A DNA stretch of 64,000 nt. It comes from Stentor coeruleus (lineage: Eukaryota > Ciliophora > Heterotrichea > Heterotrichida > Stentoridae). Every line of letters begins with the position of its first letter. The first letter of the stretch is position 1. The notes under the pieces were generated by a model, which had not been told where the DNA came from, searched no databases, and was given only the letters and a program-made list of their open reading frames with translations. Positions 41,085 through 53,300 of this stretch are shown one piece after another. The position numbers were made by a program, and so were the translations under genes. Location: assembly GCA_001970955.1 (NCBI GenBank), contig MPUH01000304.1:1-64000 (forward strand), in the 5' to 3' direction.

Positions 41085-41619
41085 GGGTTCGATATTTTAG
41101 GCAGTTTAGTGCTATATAAGGTATATTGATTATAATAATCAGATAAAGTAGGCAATGTGATTATTAGGGTGGAAATGAATTTCAAAGTCTTAGATAGTTT
41201 GATTTTCGATATAAAGACAATGAGGGATGCAGGAACGTTATTAGTTATAAATTTAAATACATGGCATATTAGAAAATAATATAATTTAATGTTCTATGCT
41301 TATAGCCTTTAATACTTTGCAGATTTCAAGTTAGTATTGAAGTATTTTCTATTTAATTATCGCAAAGAAGCTACATATTTTACGTTGAGTATACATTTTT
41401 TATTTTTCCCTGCGTTAATTCTGTTTTATTTATTATTTGAACTCTATTTATATCTAAAATATTTCTTTAAAAGTTATAAAATATTCAAAAATTCACTAAT
41501 GCATCAATAGAAATACAATGTCTATAATAACCCTAACAAGAATTTCCCTAGCAATTCAGAAATCATATAATATCTTAATATAATTAAATATTCAATAAAT
41601 GGCAGAAGAGCCACATCAA

Positions 41620-42990
41620 CGAAGAAGATCACAAATTCAGATAAACTTTCTAATAAGTCAGCTGGATTTTTAAGAAATCGACCGGAATTATAAAAAAAGT
41701 TCAAGAAATGCTTTATAATACTTAAAACAAGCATCTATATATTTACACAAATGATCTTAAAGATCTCTTGAAAGCTATTATTAATTTTAATCAAGTTGAA
41801 AGCACAGTAAGTCTTAATTCTAGAAACAATGATCGCTTAATCCTAAGATTCAAAATAATACAAAAATATAAAAGTATATATCATTTTGGGAATATAGGAT
41901 TTATATATAAAATCCCATATTTTCAGCCTATCTCCCCAAACTGAAATTTGAGGGTAACTCAGTGTACTTCGAGTTCAAAGATTCCTCTGACGAAATTTAT
42001 GAGTGGTTTACTCTTCTATCTCAACATATAAAAAGCTCCTCACCTAATAAAAATCCTTAATTCCAAGGGAAAACCCCCAAAAATTTTTGGAAATTGGACA
42101 ATATAAGCCACTATGAATTCATGCATTCAGCTCAAACAGGCGACAATCAATAACTTAAAAAGTAAATTATATATTAAATTTACTACATATTATATATGAT
42201 ATAAACTTTTTTGTATATTTTTTTTTGAACTCTGCTATAGAATTAACTGATGTAATTATGGCTTCCTATGGCTCAAAATTAAAACAAAATTTAAAATATG
42301 TTATAAACATGAGCTTAGCCTTTTTCATATGCAATGGCTATTCGTTATATTCCACCAAGTGAAAATTAATTTTTGTAAAATGGAATATAAAGTTAATTTG
42401 GATATAAATGAATTCTATTATTTTTTTCAACCTCTACTAAAGATATTTATTTACAAAGGCCTTATATATTATAATTTCATATTATGATAATATATTGATC
42501 AATCCTAAGTAAGCAAAATTCCAATAATTTTATATTATTTAACTCAAGCGACATAATTCTCTTCAAAGGATGCAGCAAAATCTGTTTAGCTCTTCGAGGG
42601 ATAATGAATTCTGAATTCGATCATATTGGGGTAATTTATATACTAAATCATTTGATTTGCATATTTGAAAGCAAAAGGAGCAATCATGGCATAATATATA
42701 TTCAAGGATAGCTTAAAGGAAACTTGTATTAGATAGAAATGAATATTTTTATAATCAAGCTCATGAGTTTGTTGTAGAAAGTGAAGGAAAGTCGTATAAG
42801 TTGTTGAAGTTATCGAATGATAATCATAAAGGATTTCTGCTCAGAACTGGTGGCGGAATTTTATAGAAGGACTGGAGTTATATGTCATAGCACACAGGCG
42901 AAGAAGTTCATCTAAGAACTTCACTAATGGATATGGAATGAATATAATCCAGGGTTGACAAATAATTATAGATATTTTATAGCAGTGAAG
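41620..42990 (+). pseudogene. Decayed PH domain + papain-like (YiiX/NlpC-type) peptidase gene
   Basis: Fragments in all three plus-strand frames spell one recognisable protein. ~41645-41880 gives a PH-domain start (SAGFLRNRPEL, KKCFIILKTSIYIF, then DLLKAIINFNQVESTVSL). ~41940-42060 gives the PH end (KLKFEGNSVYFEFKD, EIYEWFTLLSQHIKSS). ~42065-42165 gives a linker (GKTPKNFWKL, YEFMHSAQTGD). ~42545-42710 gives the peptidase His block (SSDIILFKG, NSEFDHIGVIYILNH), and ~42750-42920 its Cys block (HEFVVESEGKSYKLL, DFCSELVAEFYRRTGVI). His-then-Cys order fits the permuted papain-like family. Several stops, shifts between frames and a ~380-bp AT-rich gap (42170-42540) break it. No 15-nt introns rescue it. 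An intact paralogue elsewhere is likely. Confidence 0.8.
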
Positions 42991-43047
42991 AAAACAAATA
43001 ATTTAACTAAAATTTTGAATTCTATTATGCAATATAGACAACAAGTA

Positions 43048-43204
43048 TGATAATTATAGTAGTTTATATAAAGGAGACAGGAAAATAGTATTTTTTCATG
43101 ATAATTATAGTTAGTTTATATAAAGGAGACAGGAAAATAGTATTTTTTTGTATGATAGCTATAGTTAGTTTATATAAAGAAGACAAGAAAATAGTATGCT
43201 TTTC
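43048..43204 (+). repeat. Three-copy tandem repeat, 51-54 bp
   Basis: Units start at 43048, 43099 and 43153. Each begins TGATA(A/G)(T/C)TATAG, then TTTATATAAAG(G/A)AGACA, then GAAAATAGTAT plus a T-run. Divergence rises in the third unit. It lies 100 bp upstream of the helicase start, so it may sit in its promoter or leader. Confidence 0.8.
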
Positions 43205-43304
43205 ATATAATTTTTTGACCTAATGATATAGAAATTTAATAAACTACTAGGGTGAACTGGGCCCCTTGCAAGATTTTAATTTTAATGTTTACTAATATTA
43301 TCTG

Positions 43305-46300
43305 ATGTCGCAACAACAGAAAAGGTTTGAAAGAAAGCTCCGGAAAAAGGAAGAACGGAGGCAAAAATACGATATAGTTGAACGAGAAAGTACTGCGAAG
43401 AACTTAGAAAACGAGGTTATGGCTTTACTAAAAGGAAACCTCTACCACATGCATTCCCAATTCGTCAGATGGAAAACCACAACAAGTAAGCATTTTCAAG
43501 ATCGTTTTTCTGATCAATTCTCAGTATGGGCTCATTGGCTATACTACGACATAGAAGACTATCTAAAAGCGTTTGAAGGTATTCCAATGTACCGAGATAA
43601 AGAAAAATCACAAATCCCACTTCACTCAATAATCTCGGCTGAACAGTTCTGGGGAGCTTGTGATGCATATGATGACATAAGCCCATTAGTTTGGAGAATA
43701 AGATTTACTCAAGCATCAAGGTCAAAACTACTTAAAATGTCTCCAGAAGATAAAGAACTTGTTCTTAGACGATGCGTGAATTTTGCAACTGGGTATATAA
43801 GCCCATCAAAATTCCAAGGGGATATAAGCTGTAAATACATACAAAAAGGGCCATGCACACACATGATATTTTATTATTCTTATATAAGCACTGATATCAA
43901 CATGGTTTTTGTCATTGAAATGAATCGTTTCCCATATATTTATAATCAAAGGATTATTTATTATTCATTAGAGCAGCATATTAAAGTTATTGGATTTATA
44001 GAAAAAGTTGGTGATGCTGATAAATGCGTTAAAGCATATTTAGGTCAGATTAAAAATAACCCGGATATGTATATTGAGCAAGAAGATGATGCTGGGGATT
44101 TTAAGCTTTTTACTGACCCTGAGTCTGAATTGCGTCGGGTAGGAAATTTATATTTCCCTGTTATACCATCAAAAGTATATCTAACTGATAATGAGTCTGA
44201 GAATATGAGGTTTGACCCAAAGGTAAAAAGGTGGGTTTTGTTAGATCAAGCCAAGCCTATGAAAACTGATTACTTGCCTGTGTTACATCCTTTGATTAAA
44301 AAATTAGCGACTGAAGAAGCTGGGAACAATTTCATTAAGCTTTTGACATCGATCCCGAATTTCAGAATTAAACTTACTGATGAACAAAGTGATACTGTAA
44401 GCAGTCAAGGGAATATCGTCATACTTGGTAGATCAGGTACTGGAAAAACTACTTGTGCTATACTTCGTATGTTTGCATCAGATCTATTATTTAAATTTTT
44501 AATGCCTAGAGGGAAAAGGAAATTCGGCCCTGAAGATGTGGGGAAAACAAGTGTCTTGCATACAGCTTTTGTTACAGCAAGCCCAGTTCTGACTAATGAA
44601 GTCAAACGTTTTTACAGTAAACTTAATGAACATGTCAAAGCTGAACTGTCTCGTAAAATCAAAAATGAGCAGGAAAAAGAACTTGGGGTTATGGATATTG
44701 AAGTAGATGAAGTTAAGGCTAATGATGAATATTCTTCGTCAGATAGTGAAGAAGAATCCGGCCCAATTTCAATGAATATATTAAAAGATGAAGACTTTCC
44801 ACTTTTTTTCACTGTAAGGCGCTTGGTTTTTATGATCGACGCATCGCTCAGAAGACCATTTTTTGCTAGGGATATTAATGGTAGGGTAATTGGCGCTGGA
44901 AGTAATTTTGAATGGCATAATGAGTACAAGGGATCATTGAAAATCAGTAAGGATTATAAGAAAATTATAAAGAAAACTCATCAGATATCAGAGTCTGATG
45001 ATTCAGATGAGGATGATTTAGAAAGACAGCTTGAAACAGAAATGGTTATGAAGTTATATGAAGATGAGAGAAAAAGAAAAACGATAAATCGGAGGTTTGA
45101 AGTGGATTTTAAAGTTTTTAAAGATAAATTCTGGCCAAAGATTAAGATGAAGACTCATTTTTCAGCTTTGGTTGTATGGACAGAAATCACAGCTTACATA
45201 AAAGGATCAGCTACTTCGTGGATGTATGGAGGGTACTATTTGCCCAAGACAGTATACGCAAATAAAGGGAGTAAGGTATCTTTATTGAGTCGTGAAGAAA
45301 AAATGGATGTGTGGGACTTATTTATACAATATGAAAGGTGGAAAGTGACTGCAAGGGGTTATGATTTCCAAGATATAGTTAATTATATCCTTTGTCAAGT
45401 AAAATACTATGGATACACTGGAATCCCAATCCACTACATGATGGTCGATGAAGTGCAAGATCTCACTCCATCAACAATAGCCTTGCTGATCAGCGTGACA
45501 AAAGAAAAGCTTGTATTTTCAGGTGATACCGCTCAGACCATTGCCAAAGGTGTAGGCTTTCGTTTCTGTGATCTTGAGACATTATTTCAAGAATCTGAAC
45601 TTTCTAAACCAATTATTTTTCAACTGACAATGAATTTCCGAACCCATAATCAAGTCTTAGCAATGGCCAACTCAATAGTCGCATTACTTGAAACTCTTTT
45701 CCCTCAAACAATAGACAAAATGGCTAAAGAAACTAGTATGATTGATGGCCCAACACCAAAGATAATAAATTCTTCTGAAAATCTTCACCTTTTCTATGTC
45801 CTTTTTGGCTTTGAAAAAAACCTCTCTCGTAGCGACATCCAATTTGGTTGTAATCAAGTTATAATAGTTAGAAACCAGGAAGCCAAAGAAAAACTGCACC
45901 CTTTACTATCCCATGCTCTCTGTCTAACAGTTTTCGAAGCTAAAGGTCTTGAATTTGACGATGTAATTTTATACAATTTTTTTACCGATAGTGAGGTTTC
46001 TAATGAAAAATGGCGGATTTTAATGAATATTCGCCGTATGGACTCCTTCCCAACTTATAAACCTAAGAACTTTGAAGACTTGGCTAAAGCTGTTCCTAAA
46101 CTTAAAAGCATGAGTATTGTTGATCAAAGCAAGCTTTCAATTTTATGTACTGAACTCAAGCATTTGTACGTAGCTATTACTAGACCTAAACGTAATCTGA
46201 TAATATTTGATGAGGATCCTGAAAAAAGACGCTATATGCAAGGGTTTTGGAAATATATGGATGTTGTTGAGTTTATAGAAGGTAGTGAAATAAGTTGTAA

Positions 46301-47090
46301 GTCTCAAAACAATGAAGATTTTAAAGCTATTGCCCAACAGACTAGTACTGATGCTTGGAGAATACAAGGTGAGAGGATGATGTCACATAAGTTTTATGAC
46401 CAGGCAGCTAAATGCTTTAATGTTTCAGGAGATAAGTTCTCAGAAGCAAAAGCTCTAGCTTTTGCAAAAGCAAACTCAGCAAGTATACAAATTACTCAGA
46501 TTGAAGCTTTGAGCGAAGATGGATATATCAATAAAATCACTAAAAAGCAACGTGAGGATATGAAAAAAAATCGAATTTTGGCTGAAATAAAATTTGGTGA
46601 AGCTGCCTTAGAACTTTCTGAACTTGCTAAGACTGATGGATCGAAAAGCCTTTTAAAGCAGGCTGCTCAATGTTATGCTTCAGGCAAAAAGTTTTTAGAA
46701 GCTGCGAAATTATATGAAGAACTTGGGTTTAAAGGACAAGCAGCGGAGAGTTATTCAGCTTGTGGATATTATGAAAAAGCTGCAGATTTGTTTAATGAAA
46801 AAGGTGAATATGTTAGAGCTATTGAGTGTTATAGTTTTTGTGAGCAGTGGGATAAGCTTATACACTGCTTGAATAAATATAAAAATTTGATTCCAGCTGA
46901 AGAACGCAAGAAATATGTTTATAAGTATATTCCTGTAGCCCTAGAGTCATTGATGCCTAAAATCCTTCCTAATGAGCAAGGGATGTTTATAAAGAAAGTT
47001 GTTGAGGAGCAAAAAAATGTTATAGAAGAAGCTGAGGATAGTGATGAAGATGAGGAAGATGAAGAGAATAACGAGAAAAGTGAGATTTAA
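43305..47090 (+). CDS. TRANK1-like superfamily 1 (UvrD/Rep type) helicase with C-terminal TPR region
   Basis: 1261 aa, one exon. The N-terminal ~360 residues are unassigned. SF1 motifs follow: Walker A ILGRSGTGKTTCAIL (~residue 373), an unusually long acidic insert (~465-620, DEYSSSDSEEESGP and SESDDSDEDDLE), Walker B/motif II MVDEVQDLTPS (~715), motif III VFSGDTAQTIAKG, motif IV region FQLTMNFRTHNQ, motif V VFEAKGLEFDDVILYNFF and motif VI LYVAITRPKRNLIIFDE. Residues ~1010-1220 are TPR-like helical hairpins (YDQAAKCFNVSGDKFSEAKA, FLEAAKLYEELGFKGQAAES). The motif set and the TPR tail resemble the eukaryotic TRANK1 group of UvrD-like proteins. The tail ends in an acidic run. The substrate (DNA or RNA) cannot be told from sequence. 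Confidence 0.88.
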   Translation: MSQQQKRFERKLRKKEERRQKYDIVERESTAKNLENEVMALLKGNLYHMHSQFVRWKTTTSKHFQDRFSDQFSVWAHWLYYDIEDYLKAFEGIPMYRDKEKSQIPLHSIISAEQFWGACDAYDDISPLVWRIRFTQASRSKLLKMSPEDKELVLRRCVNFATGYISPSKFQGDISCKYIQKGPCTHMIFYYSYISTDINMVFVIEMNRFPYIYNQRIIYYSLEQHIKVIGFIEKVGDADKCVKAYLGQIKNNPDMYIEQEDDAGDFKLFTDPESELRRVGNLYFPVIPSKVYLTDNESENMRFDPKVKRWVLLDQAKPMKTDYLPVLHPLIKKLATEEAGNNFIKLLTSIPNFRIKLTDEQSDTVSSQGNIVILGRSGTGKTTCAILRMFASDLLFKFLMPRGKRKFGPEDVGKTSVLHTAFVTASPVLTNEVKRFYSKLNEHVKAELSRKIKNEQEKELGVMDIEVDEVKANDEYSSSDSEEESGPISMNILKDEDFPLFFTVRRLVFMIDASLRRPFFARDINGRVIGAGSNFEWHNEYKGSLKISKDYKKIIKKTHQISESDDSDEDDLERQLETEMVMKLYEDERKRKTINRRFEVDFKVFKDKFWPKIKMKTHFSALVVWTEITAYIKGSATSWMYGGYYLPKTVYANKGSKVSLLSREEKMDVWDLFIQYERWKVTARGYDFQDIVNYILCQVKYYGYTGIPIHYMMVDEVQDLTPSTIALLISVTKEKLVFSGDTAQTIAKGVGFRFCDLETLFQESELSKPIIFQLTMNFRTHNQVLAMANSIVALLETLFPQTIDKMAKETSMIDGPTPKIINSSENLHLFYVLFGFEKNLSRSDIQFGCNQVIIVRNQEAKEKLHPLLSHALCLTVFEAKGLEFDDVILYNFFTDSEVSNEKWRILMNIRRMDSFPTYKPKNFEDLAKAVPKLKSMSIVDQSKLSILCTELKHLYVAITRPKRNLIIFDEDPEKRRYMQGFWKYMDVVEFIEGSEISCKSQNNEDFKAIAQQTSTDAWRIQGERMMSHKFYDQAAKCFNVSGDKFSEAKALAFAKANSASIQITQIEALSEDGYINKITKKQREDMKKNRILAEIKFGEAALELSELAKTDGSKSLLKQAAQCYASGKKFLEAAKLYEELGFKGQAAESYSACGYYEKAADLFNEKGEYVRAIECYSFCEQWDKLIHCLNKYKNLIPAEERKKYVYKYIPVALESLMPKILPNEQGMFIKKVVEEQKNVIEEAEDSDEDEEDEENNEKSEI

Positions 47091-47349
47091 GGTATATTTT
47101 TATTGCTGGGCTTAAGAAATTTAAGATATTTTATGGATAATAGTATAGTTTATAATTGGAATTTTGGTGTAGGTTTGGAAGTTGAAATATACTTTTTTTG
47201 AGAATTTAAAATTGAAGTGAAATAAAGGGTCTTTTCTGATTGATAATGTTAATTTGTAAAGAGTCCTAACTCAAATTAGGCATCCTTAAATAAGAGGTGT
47301 AGGCGAAAAGTTTATTTCCTAAGAAAATTTAAAAAATTCATGGTAATAA

Positions 47350-50300
47350 ATGACGCGATTAATCATTCAAGCTTTACTATGTCTCATAGCATTTTGTAAT
47401 GGTTATTCAATTGAAATTGTTGAGTTTAACTATGCAGTATAATTTATTTAGTCACTTACCACATCAAGTTATTTTGATTTATACCTAAAATTAACCTCAA
47501 GTGGAGGAACTCTAAAAAATCAAATAATTACAATGAGTTTATATGATACCAATACAACCCCACCAGTAGTTGTTTCTTATCTAAGCTCAGCTTCTTGCAC
47601 TACAGATTCATATGGAGAATGCATGGTCTCAGAACTATCAATATCAAATCCAGGGACCTATTATATAGCCTTTATCTCCAGTGATGTGTCAGTTAAAAGC
47701 GACACTTTTGAAGTCATAAAAGGATATAACAAAGCAGTCTTATCATTAAAAGACACTCAGCCTTTTGCCTTATTAGCATATAAATTAATGATATCAATTT
47801 ACAGCGAAAACGGAAGCTTATGGACTTCGACTGACGTTTACTGCAAAATTAAAAGCAATTCAAATATCAACGGGATCTTTAAAGATATTAAAGGCACAGT
47901 GTCAAATGGTGAAGGTGAGGTTGAAATATATTTTCCATCGGCAAACTCTTATTCATTGTTTCTTGACTGCGGAAAAGTTATATCAGAAAGTCTTTCAATT
48001 GAAGTTTCAAGTAACGTTCTGAAATTTGAGATGGCAGAAGAGACGGAATTAACTAACTTTAAAATCACTACTTCAGCTTTTACTAGTACTAGCATAGATT
48101 CTGCTAGTGAAAAATTCGCTACTGATGCTTTAGTTTTGACAACTTTAGAGATTTCTGCTGAGAAAACAGCTACCGCTTTCTTTGACTATAATATAACAAT
48201 CACTGGTAAAAATCAGAATTCCCAACTTGTTACTGAAGAAATGACAGTCACTTTGACATCGACTTTAGGGTTATCAGGAGAGATCACGGGGGTGTTGAAA
48301 TCGGGGGTTTTGATTCTTAAAGGCTATTTTACTCAGTCTGGAACCTCAGCTTTAACAGCTACTTCCGGAGCAATAGTTTCAGGGTCAGTTGATGTTGAAG
48401 TTTCAAACCTGTCACCATCTATGACTATTGAGGATTTTATAGTAACTTTTACATAGGCAATCACTGATAATTATTTTTATATAACCGTTGCCTTAATGAA
48501 TTCAGAGAAAACAGACTATGAATCTAATAATGGGGTTTACACTTTAGAAGTAAAACTAGACCCTACTAGTGAAAATTATGGAACCTGGCTTGCTAAAGAT
48601 ATAAAAAAAGGCTTCCACGGATTTTCTAACCTAGTTATCCTAACCCCAGGAACCTATAGTTTTAAAACAGAAATCACTGAGCAGAATTCAGGATACAAAT
48701 TCACATATAAAGACTCAAAAACATATACAATCACCCAAGAAACAGCTAATGTACCATCTCAATTCAATGAGATCCATACACTCGAAACTGAATCCTCATT
48801 TACAGCAACAGCTTACTTCAGCAAAGAAGTTGAGGTAAAGCTTCTAGACTTAAACAACGAGCTTTGGACAAAAAATACTATAGTAACAGTCATTTCGTCA
48901 ATACCTTTTGATGGAAGCGATATAGTAACAACCTCTTCAGGGACTGCAAAATTTTCTTTGATTTTTAAAACCTCAGGAACAGGAACTCTTCATTTTGAAA
49001 CTGACAATATCCAAAGCCAAAACGTAACTTTTACTATAAACCTTCTAACTTTAACCATGTCAATGATCCCAACTATAGATATATCAAGCAACAAATTTAA
49101 CTTGTCATTAACCATCTCTGATTCATCATTAAAAACTCTTGAGTCGCATAGTGAATTCAAAGCTGTTGCATCAGTAAATAATGGAAAACTTTTAGGGCAG
49201 ACTGAAAAAACCTTTGCAACAGGACAAGTGAACTTTGAAGATTTAGTTTTAGGAAATGCAGGGACATTTGTGTTTAAAGTTGATATTTATGAGACTAGTA
49301 ATAATCAAAGTTTAGGGAATATTAAAAGTGAGAATGTTACTTTGACAGCAGATCAAGCACATGTTCCAAGCGAGCTTCAAGTACTCACAAAAGTAAATCT
49401 TACTTCTGGCTCTGAAGTCACAGTTTTTTTCGACTTCCAAGTGCAAGTCAAAGCCCTTGACCAGCTTGATGAAGTTATGATATCCTCAAACTGTTCAGCT
49501 AGTATCTATTCCGACCTTCCTATAATTGGTTCTAAAATTCTCTCTTTAGATAAAGGCCAGACTAGTTTTACCCTTTACACAACAGCTATAGGCCAAGTTG
49601 AAATAATCATAACAATCTGTGATATATCAGAAACCATAAAATTGACCTCAAAAAGTTTAGTTTCAATCATCTACCCAACATCGAATATAGTAAATTCTAT
49701 ATAGACAAATGACGCTAATTATTTCGATATCGCAGTTGGAGTCAGTAACTCCCAAGGCCTTATCGAAAGTAATCATGGGGCTTATAATTTTACCTTGAGC
49801 TTGACAACTAAAGATAAACTCTATGGGACAACTGAATTACAATCATCAAACGGGTGGGGGAATTTTACTAATATTGTCGTCACAGCTCCAGGGACTTTTA
49901 AGTTCATAGCAAAAGTTGAAGAAAAATCATCAGGACTAACCTTCGAAGTCACATCTACTGAGGAATATACAATAACAGAAGCACAAGCTAATGTTCCTAG
50001 CAATATCGATATACTAGATACCCTAGAGTTAAAAGTACTCAACTCAACCATAACAGCCTATTTTAATTTTGATGTTGAAGTGCTACTTAAAGATCAGATT
50101 GGAAGGCTGTGGGAAGATGACTGTGATATATCTCTAACAGCAAACACTAGTATTTATGGGACAACTTTAGTGAAAGCACAAGGGGGAAGTGCCTATTTTT
50201 CAGTCTTTACCGCTAATTGGGGTGCAATAAAAATCACAGCTCATTCGTGCTCACAAATTTCAGGGACTACAGAAATTATGGTTAATAACCTAACAGCCAA

Positions 50301-53300
50301 AATCCAAGTTTCTGATAAAATTGTGAGGTTTATTTAGGAAAATGTGTCAAATAGTTTTGATGTTGAAGTTGGAATTTATGATACTTTTGGAGAAAGTTTA
50401 GAAACTAAGCATGGGGATTTTGAAGTTAGTTTGGAAATAAACCCTGAAGGGACACTTGTAGGTATAAATACTTTGAAAGCTGAGAATGGTGTTGCATGCT
50501 TTAAGAATATTGTTATTGGCACTGAAGGACAGTTTAACTTTATTGCTAAGATTGTGGATATGGATATGGAAGCACAGATTATTGAGCTGGCTGGATCAGA
50601 GTATTTTGGAATTACTGAAGAGAATGCGCATATGCCGTTGGAGCTACAGGAGTTGGTGGAAACTGATGTTTCGGTATCATCATGGACACCAACAGCTTAT
50701 TTTACTTTTACTATAACTGTAGAACTCAAAGACCAATTAAATGACTTTTATCAAAAAGGCTGTGAAGTCGTCCTTGCTGGATCAACAAACATCCATGGGA
50801 CGACATATAATAATACCAAAACGGGTAGTTCATCCTTCCCAATATACTCCAAAACCCCAGGCGATCTTTCTTTAATAGTAACTTCGTGTAGCCAACAGTC
50901 AGAAACAGTCAATGTAACAGTTAAAGCTCTTTCTATATCGCCTGACGTTGAAAGCCATATAGTAACTTTTATATAGGAAAGTGATTCAAATTATTTCGAT
51001 ATAAGCGTCGCCTTGATGGACTCTACAAAGCAATTCACTGAAAAAGATAACGGAAAATATTCAATAGTCCTAAGTTTATCCCCAGAAGGTCTGCTTTCAG
51101 GCAAAACTTCAGCTGAAGCTATAAATGGTCAGTATCCATTTGAGCGTATAACGATACTATCAGTAGGAGCATTTAGCTTTCAAATCACAGTATCTGATGC
51201 AGAAACAAAAGAAGTTATAAGCTCTGTTCTCAGCACTAAAAACTATAATATAACAAATCAAACAGCAGCTGTTCCTGGAAGTTTATTACAAATAAGTGAT
51301 ATTGATATAAAAGCTCCAGAAATAGTCACAGTCTTTGAAGATTTTTTAGTCAATGTTACAATCATGGATCAACAAGGGAATTTATGGGGTGATGAATGCA
51401 CTGTTGTTATAAACGCTAATATGACTATAAGTGGCGAGACAAAGCAAATCTCTAAAAATGGGACATTTAATTTTGAAATATATTTTACTGAAACTGGTAC
51501 AGTTTCACTTACTGTATTGACTTGTGATTCGATGACAAAATCTTTTGTTATGACGTTGCTACCTTGTGCACAGAAAGTTAATGTTGTTGAGCATATAGTA
51601 TGATATATTTAGGCTAATGATTCAAATTATTTCGAAGTCACTGTTGGAATTTATGACTACTCAGGAGAAAATTTATTAGAAAAATATGGGACTTTCGACA
51701 CAAGTTTGTATTTGGTGCCTGAAGGAAAACTTGCAGGAAAAGCTAATGGAAAAACCAAGGGTGGGCAGAAGTATTTTTCGCCAATAACAATTCTCACCCC
51801 AGGAAGTTTCCAATTTGCTGTAAATACAAGTGAACAATCCAGCGGGGTTATGCCAACAAATTCACCTTTGGTCTTAGATGATATCTATAATATTACAGAA
51901 GAAAATGCTTTTATTCCTCAGAACATGCTCACTTTGAGCTACATAAATGTAACCTCCGATCAACAAAATCCAACCGCATTTTTCTATTTTAATATAGAAG
52001 TTCTGCTTTTTGATCAGATAAACAGCACTTGGTATCCTGATTGCAATGTGAGCTTAAGTGCAGATTCTGAGATTTTTAGTTATAACCAATCTGAGACAAT
52101 TGAAGGTTTAGCTATTCAGGGTGTTGCTAATTTTACTGTTTATTTGAAAAAACCTGGCCTAACAATAATCACTGCAACCACAGATACTGGCCTTATAGCT
52201 GAGCTCTCTTTAACTGTTTTAAAGGAAAAACAAAAGATAGAAATTACCCCTTATATTGTAAAAATCATATAGAAAAGCGACTCAAATTACTTTGATGTTA
52301 AAGTTGGGATTTATGACTATAACGGGACTAGTCTTGAAAGCTCAAACGGTAATTACTTAGTGAGTTTGTATTTGACTAAAAATGGGACGATGCTTGGGAA
52401 TTTGACTCAATATTCAAAAGAAGGAATAGCTTATTTCCATGGATTAACAATAATCTCATCAGGGAATTTTGAATTCGCTTCTGAAACCTCAGAAGAAAGT
52501 ATAAATTTCAAAGCTATATCCGACCTAGTATCAGACTATACCTTCAACATTTCCTCTGAACAGACTCACATACCTCTAAAATCCATACAAATAATTCATC
52601 ATCCTCCTGAGCCTACTCAATACTTCAACTCCTATCTTGAAGTCCTTCTTCTTGATATCAACGATATTCTTCTAAATGAAAGTCGTACTATCAACATAAC
52701 ATCTGAACAGCAATACATAGGCCCATCAACATTAACCCCAACTGATGGTAATGCAACATTCAAATTTTATTTCATTGATTCAATAGAATCAAACATAACA
52801 ATAACTTCAAAAGATATAACCTCAATCCATACATGCATAGTTCAAAATATGCCCCCTTATTCTTTATTAGTTCTTATAATAATGTTTTGGTCTAACTGGG
52901 TCATTCTTATAATCCTTTGGATAGCTGATAAATCCACATTACCTGAAATCGAACACCCAACAGGCTTTTCTTTATATTGTCCTATAGTGAATATTTTCTA
53001 TCCACAACATGGTCATCAACGTGGAGCTTTTACATTAAGGACATTTTCTGAACTTTTTGTACTTTATACTCTTATTGGGTATTTATATTATTTTGAGAAC
53101 CTTATACAATCTGATCAATCAGATGGTCTTGAGAGCTTTTCAGCTTCAGATATGTATTTAGGGCTTATTGCTTTTGGTATCACTGAAGCATATTCATTTG
53201 TGGTGACACTTTTGCATAATTCTGCTATAAACAATGTTATTGTGAGGAAAATTGTCACAGTCATTACTGTTGCGGTTATTGTTGGTGCTAGTGTTTGTTC

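Noticed and set aside
41522-41734. Minus-strand frame over the PH pseudogene
   Set aside because: Antisense of recognisable PH-domain fragments on the plus strand.
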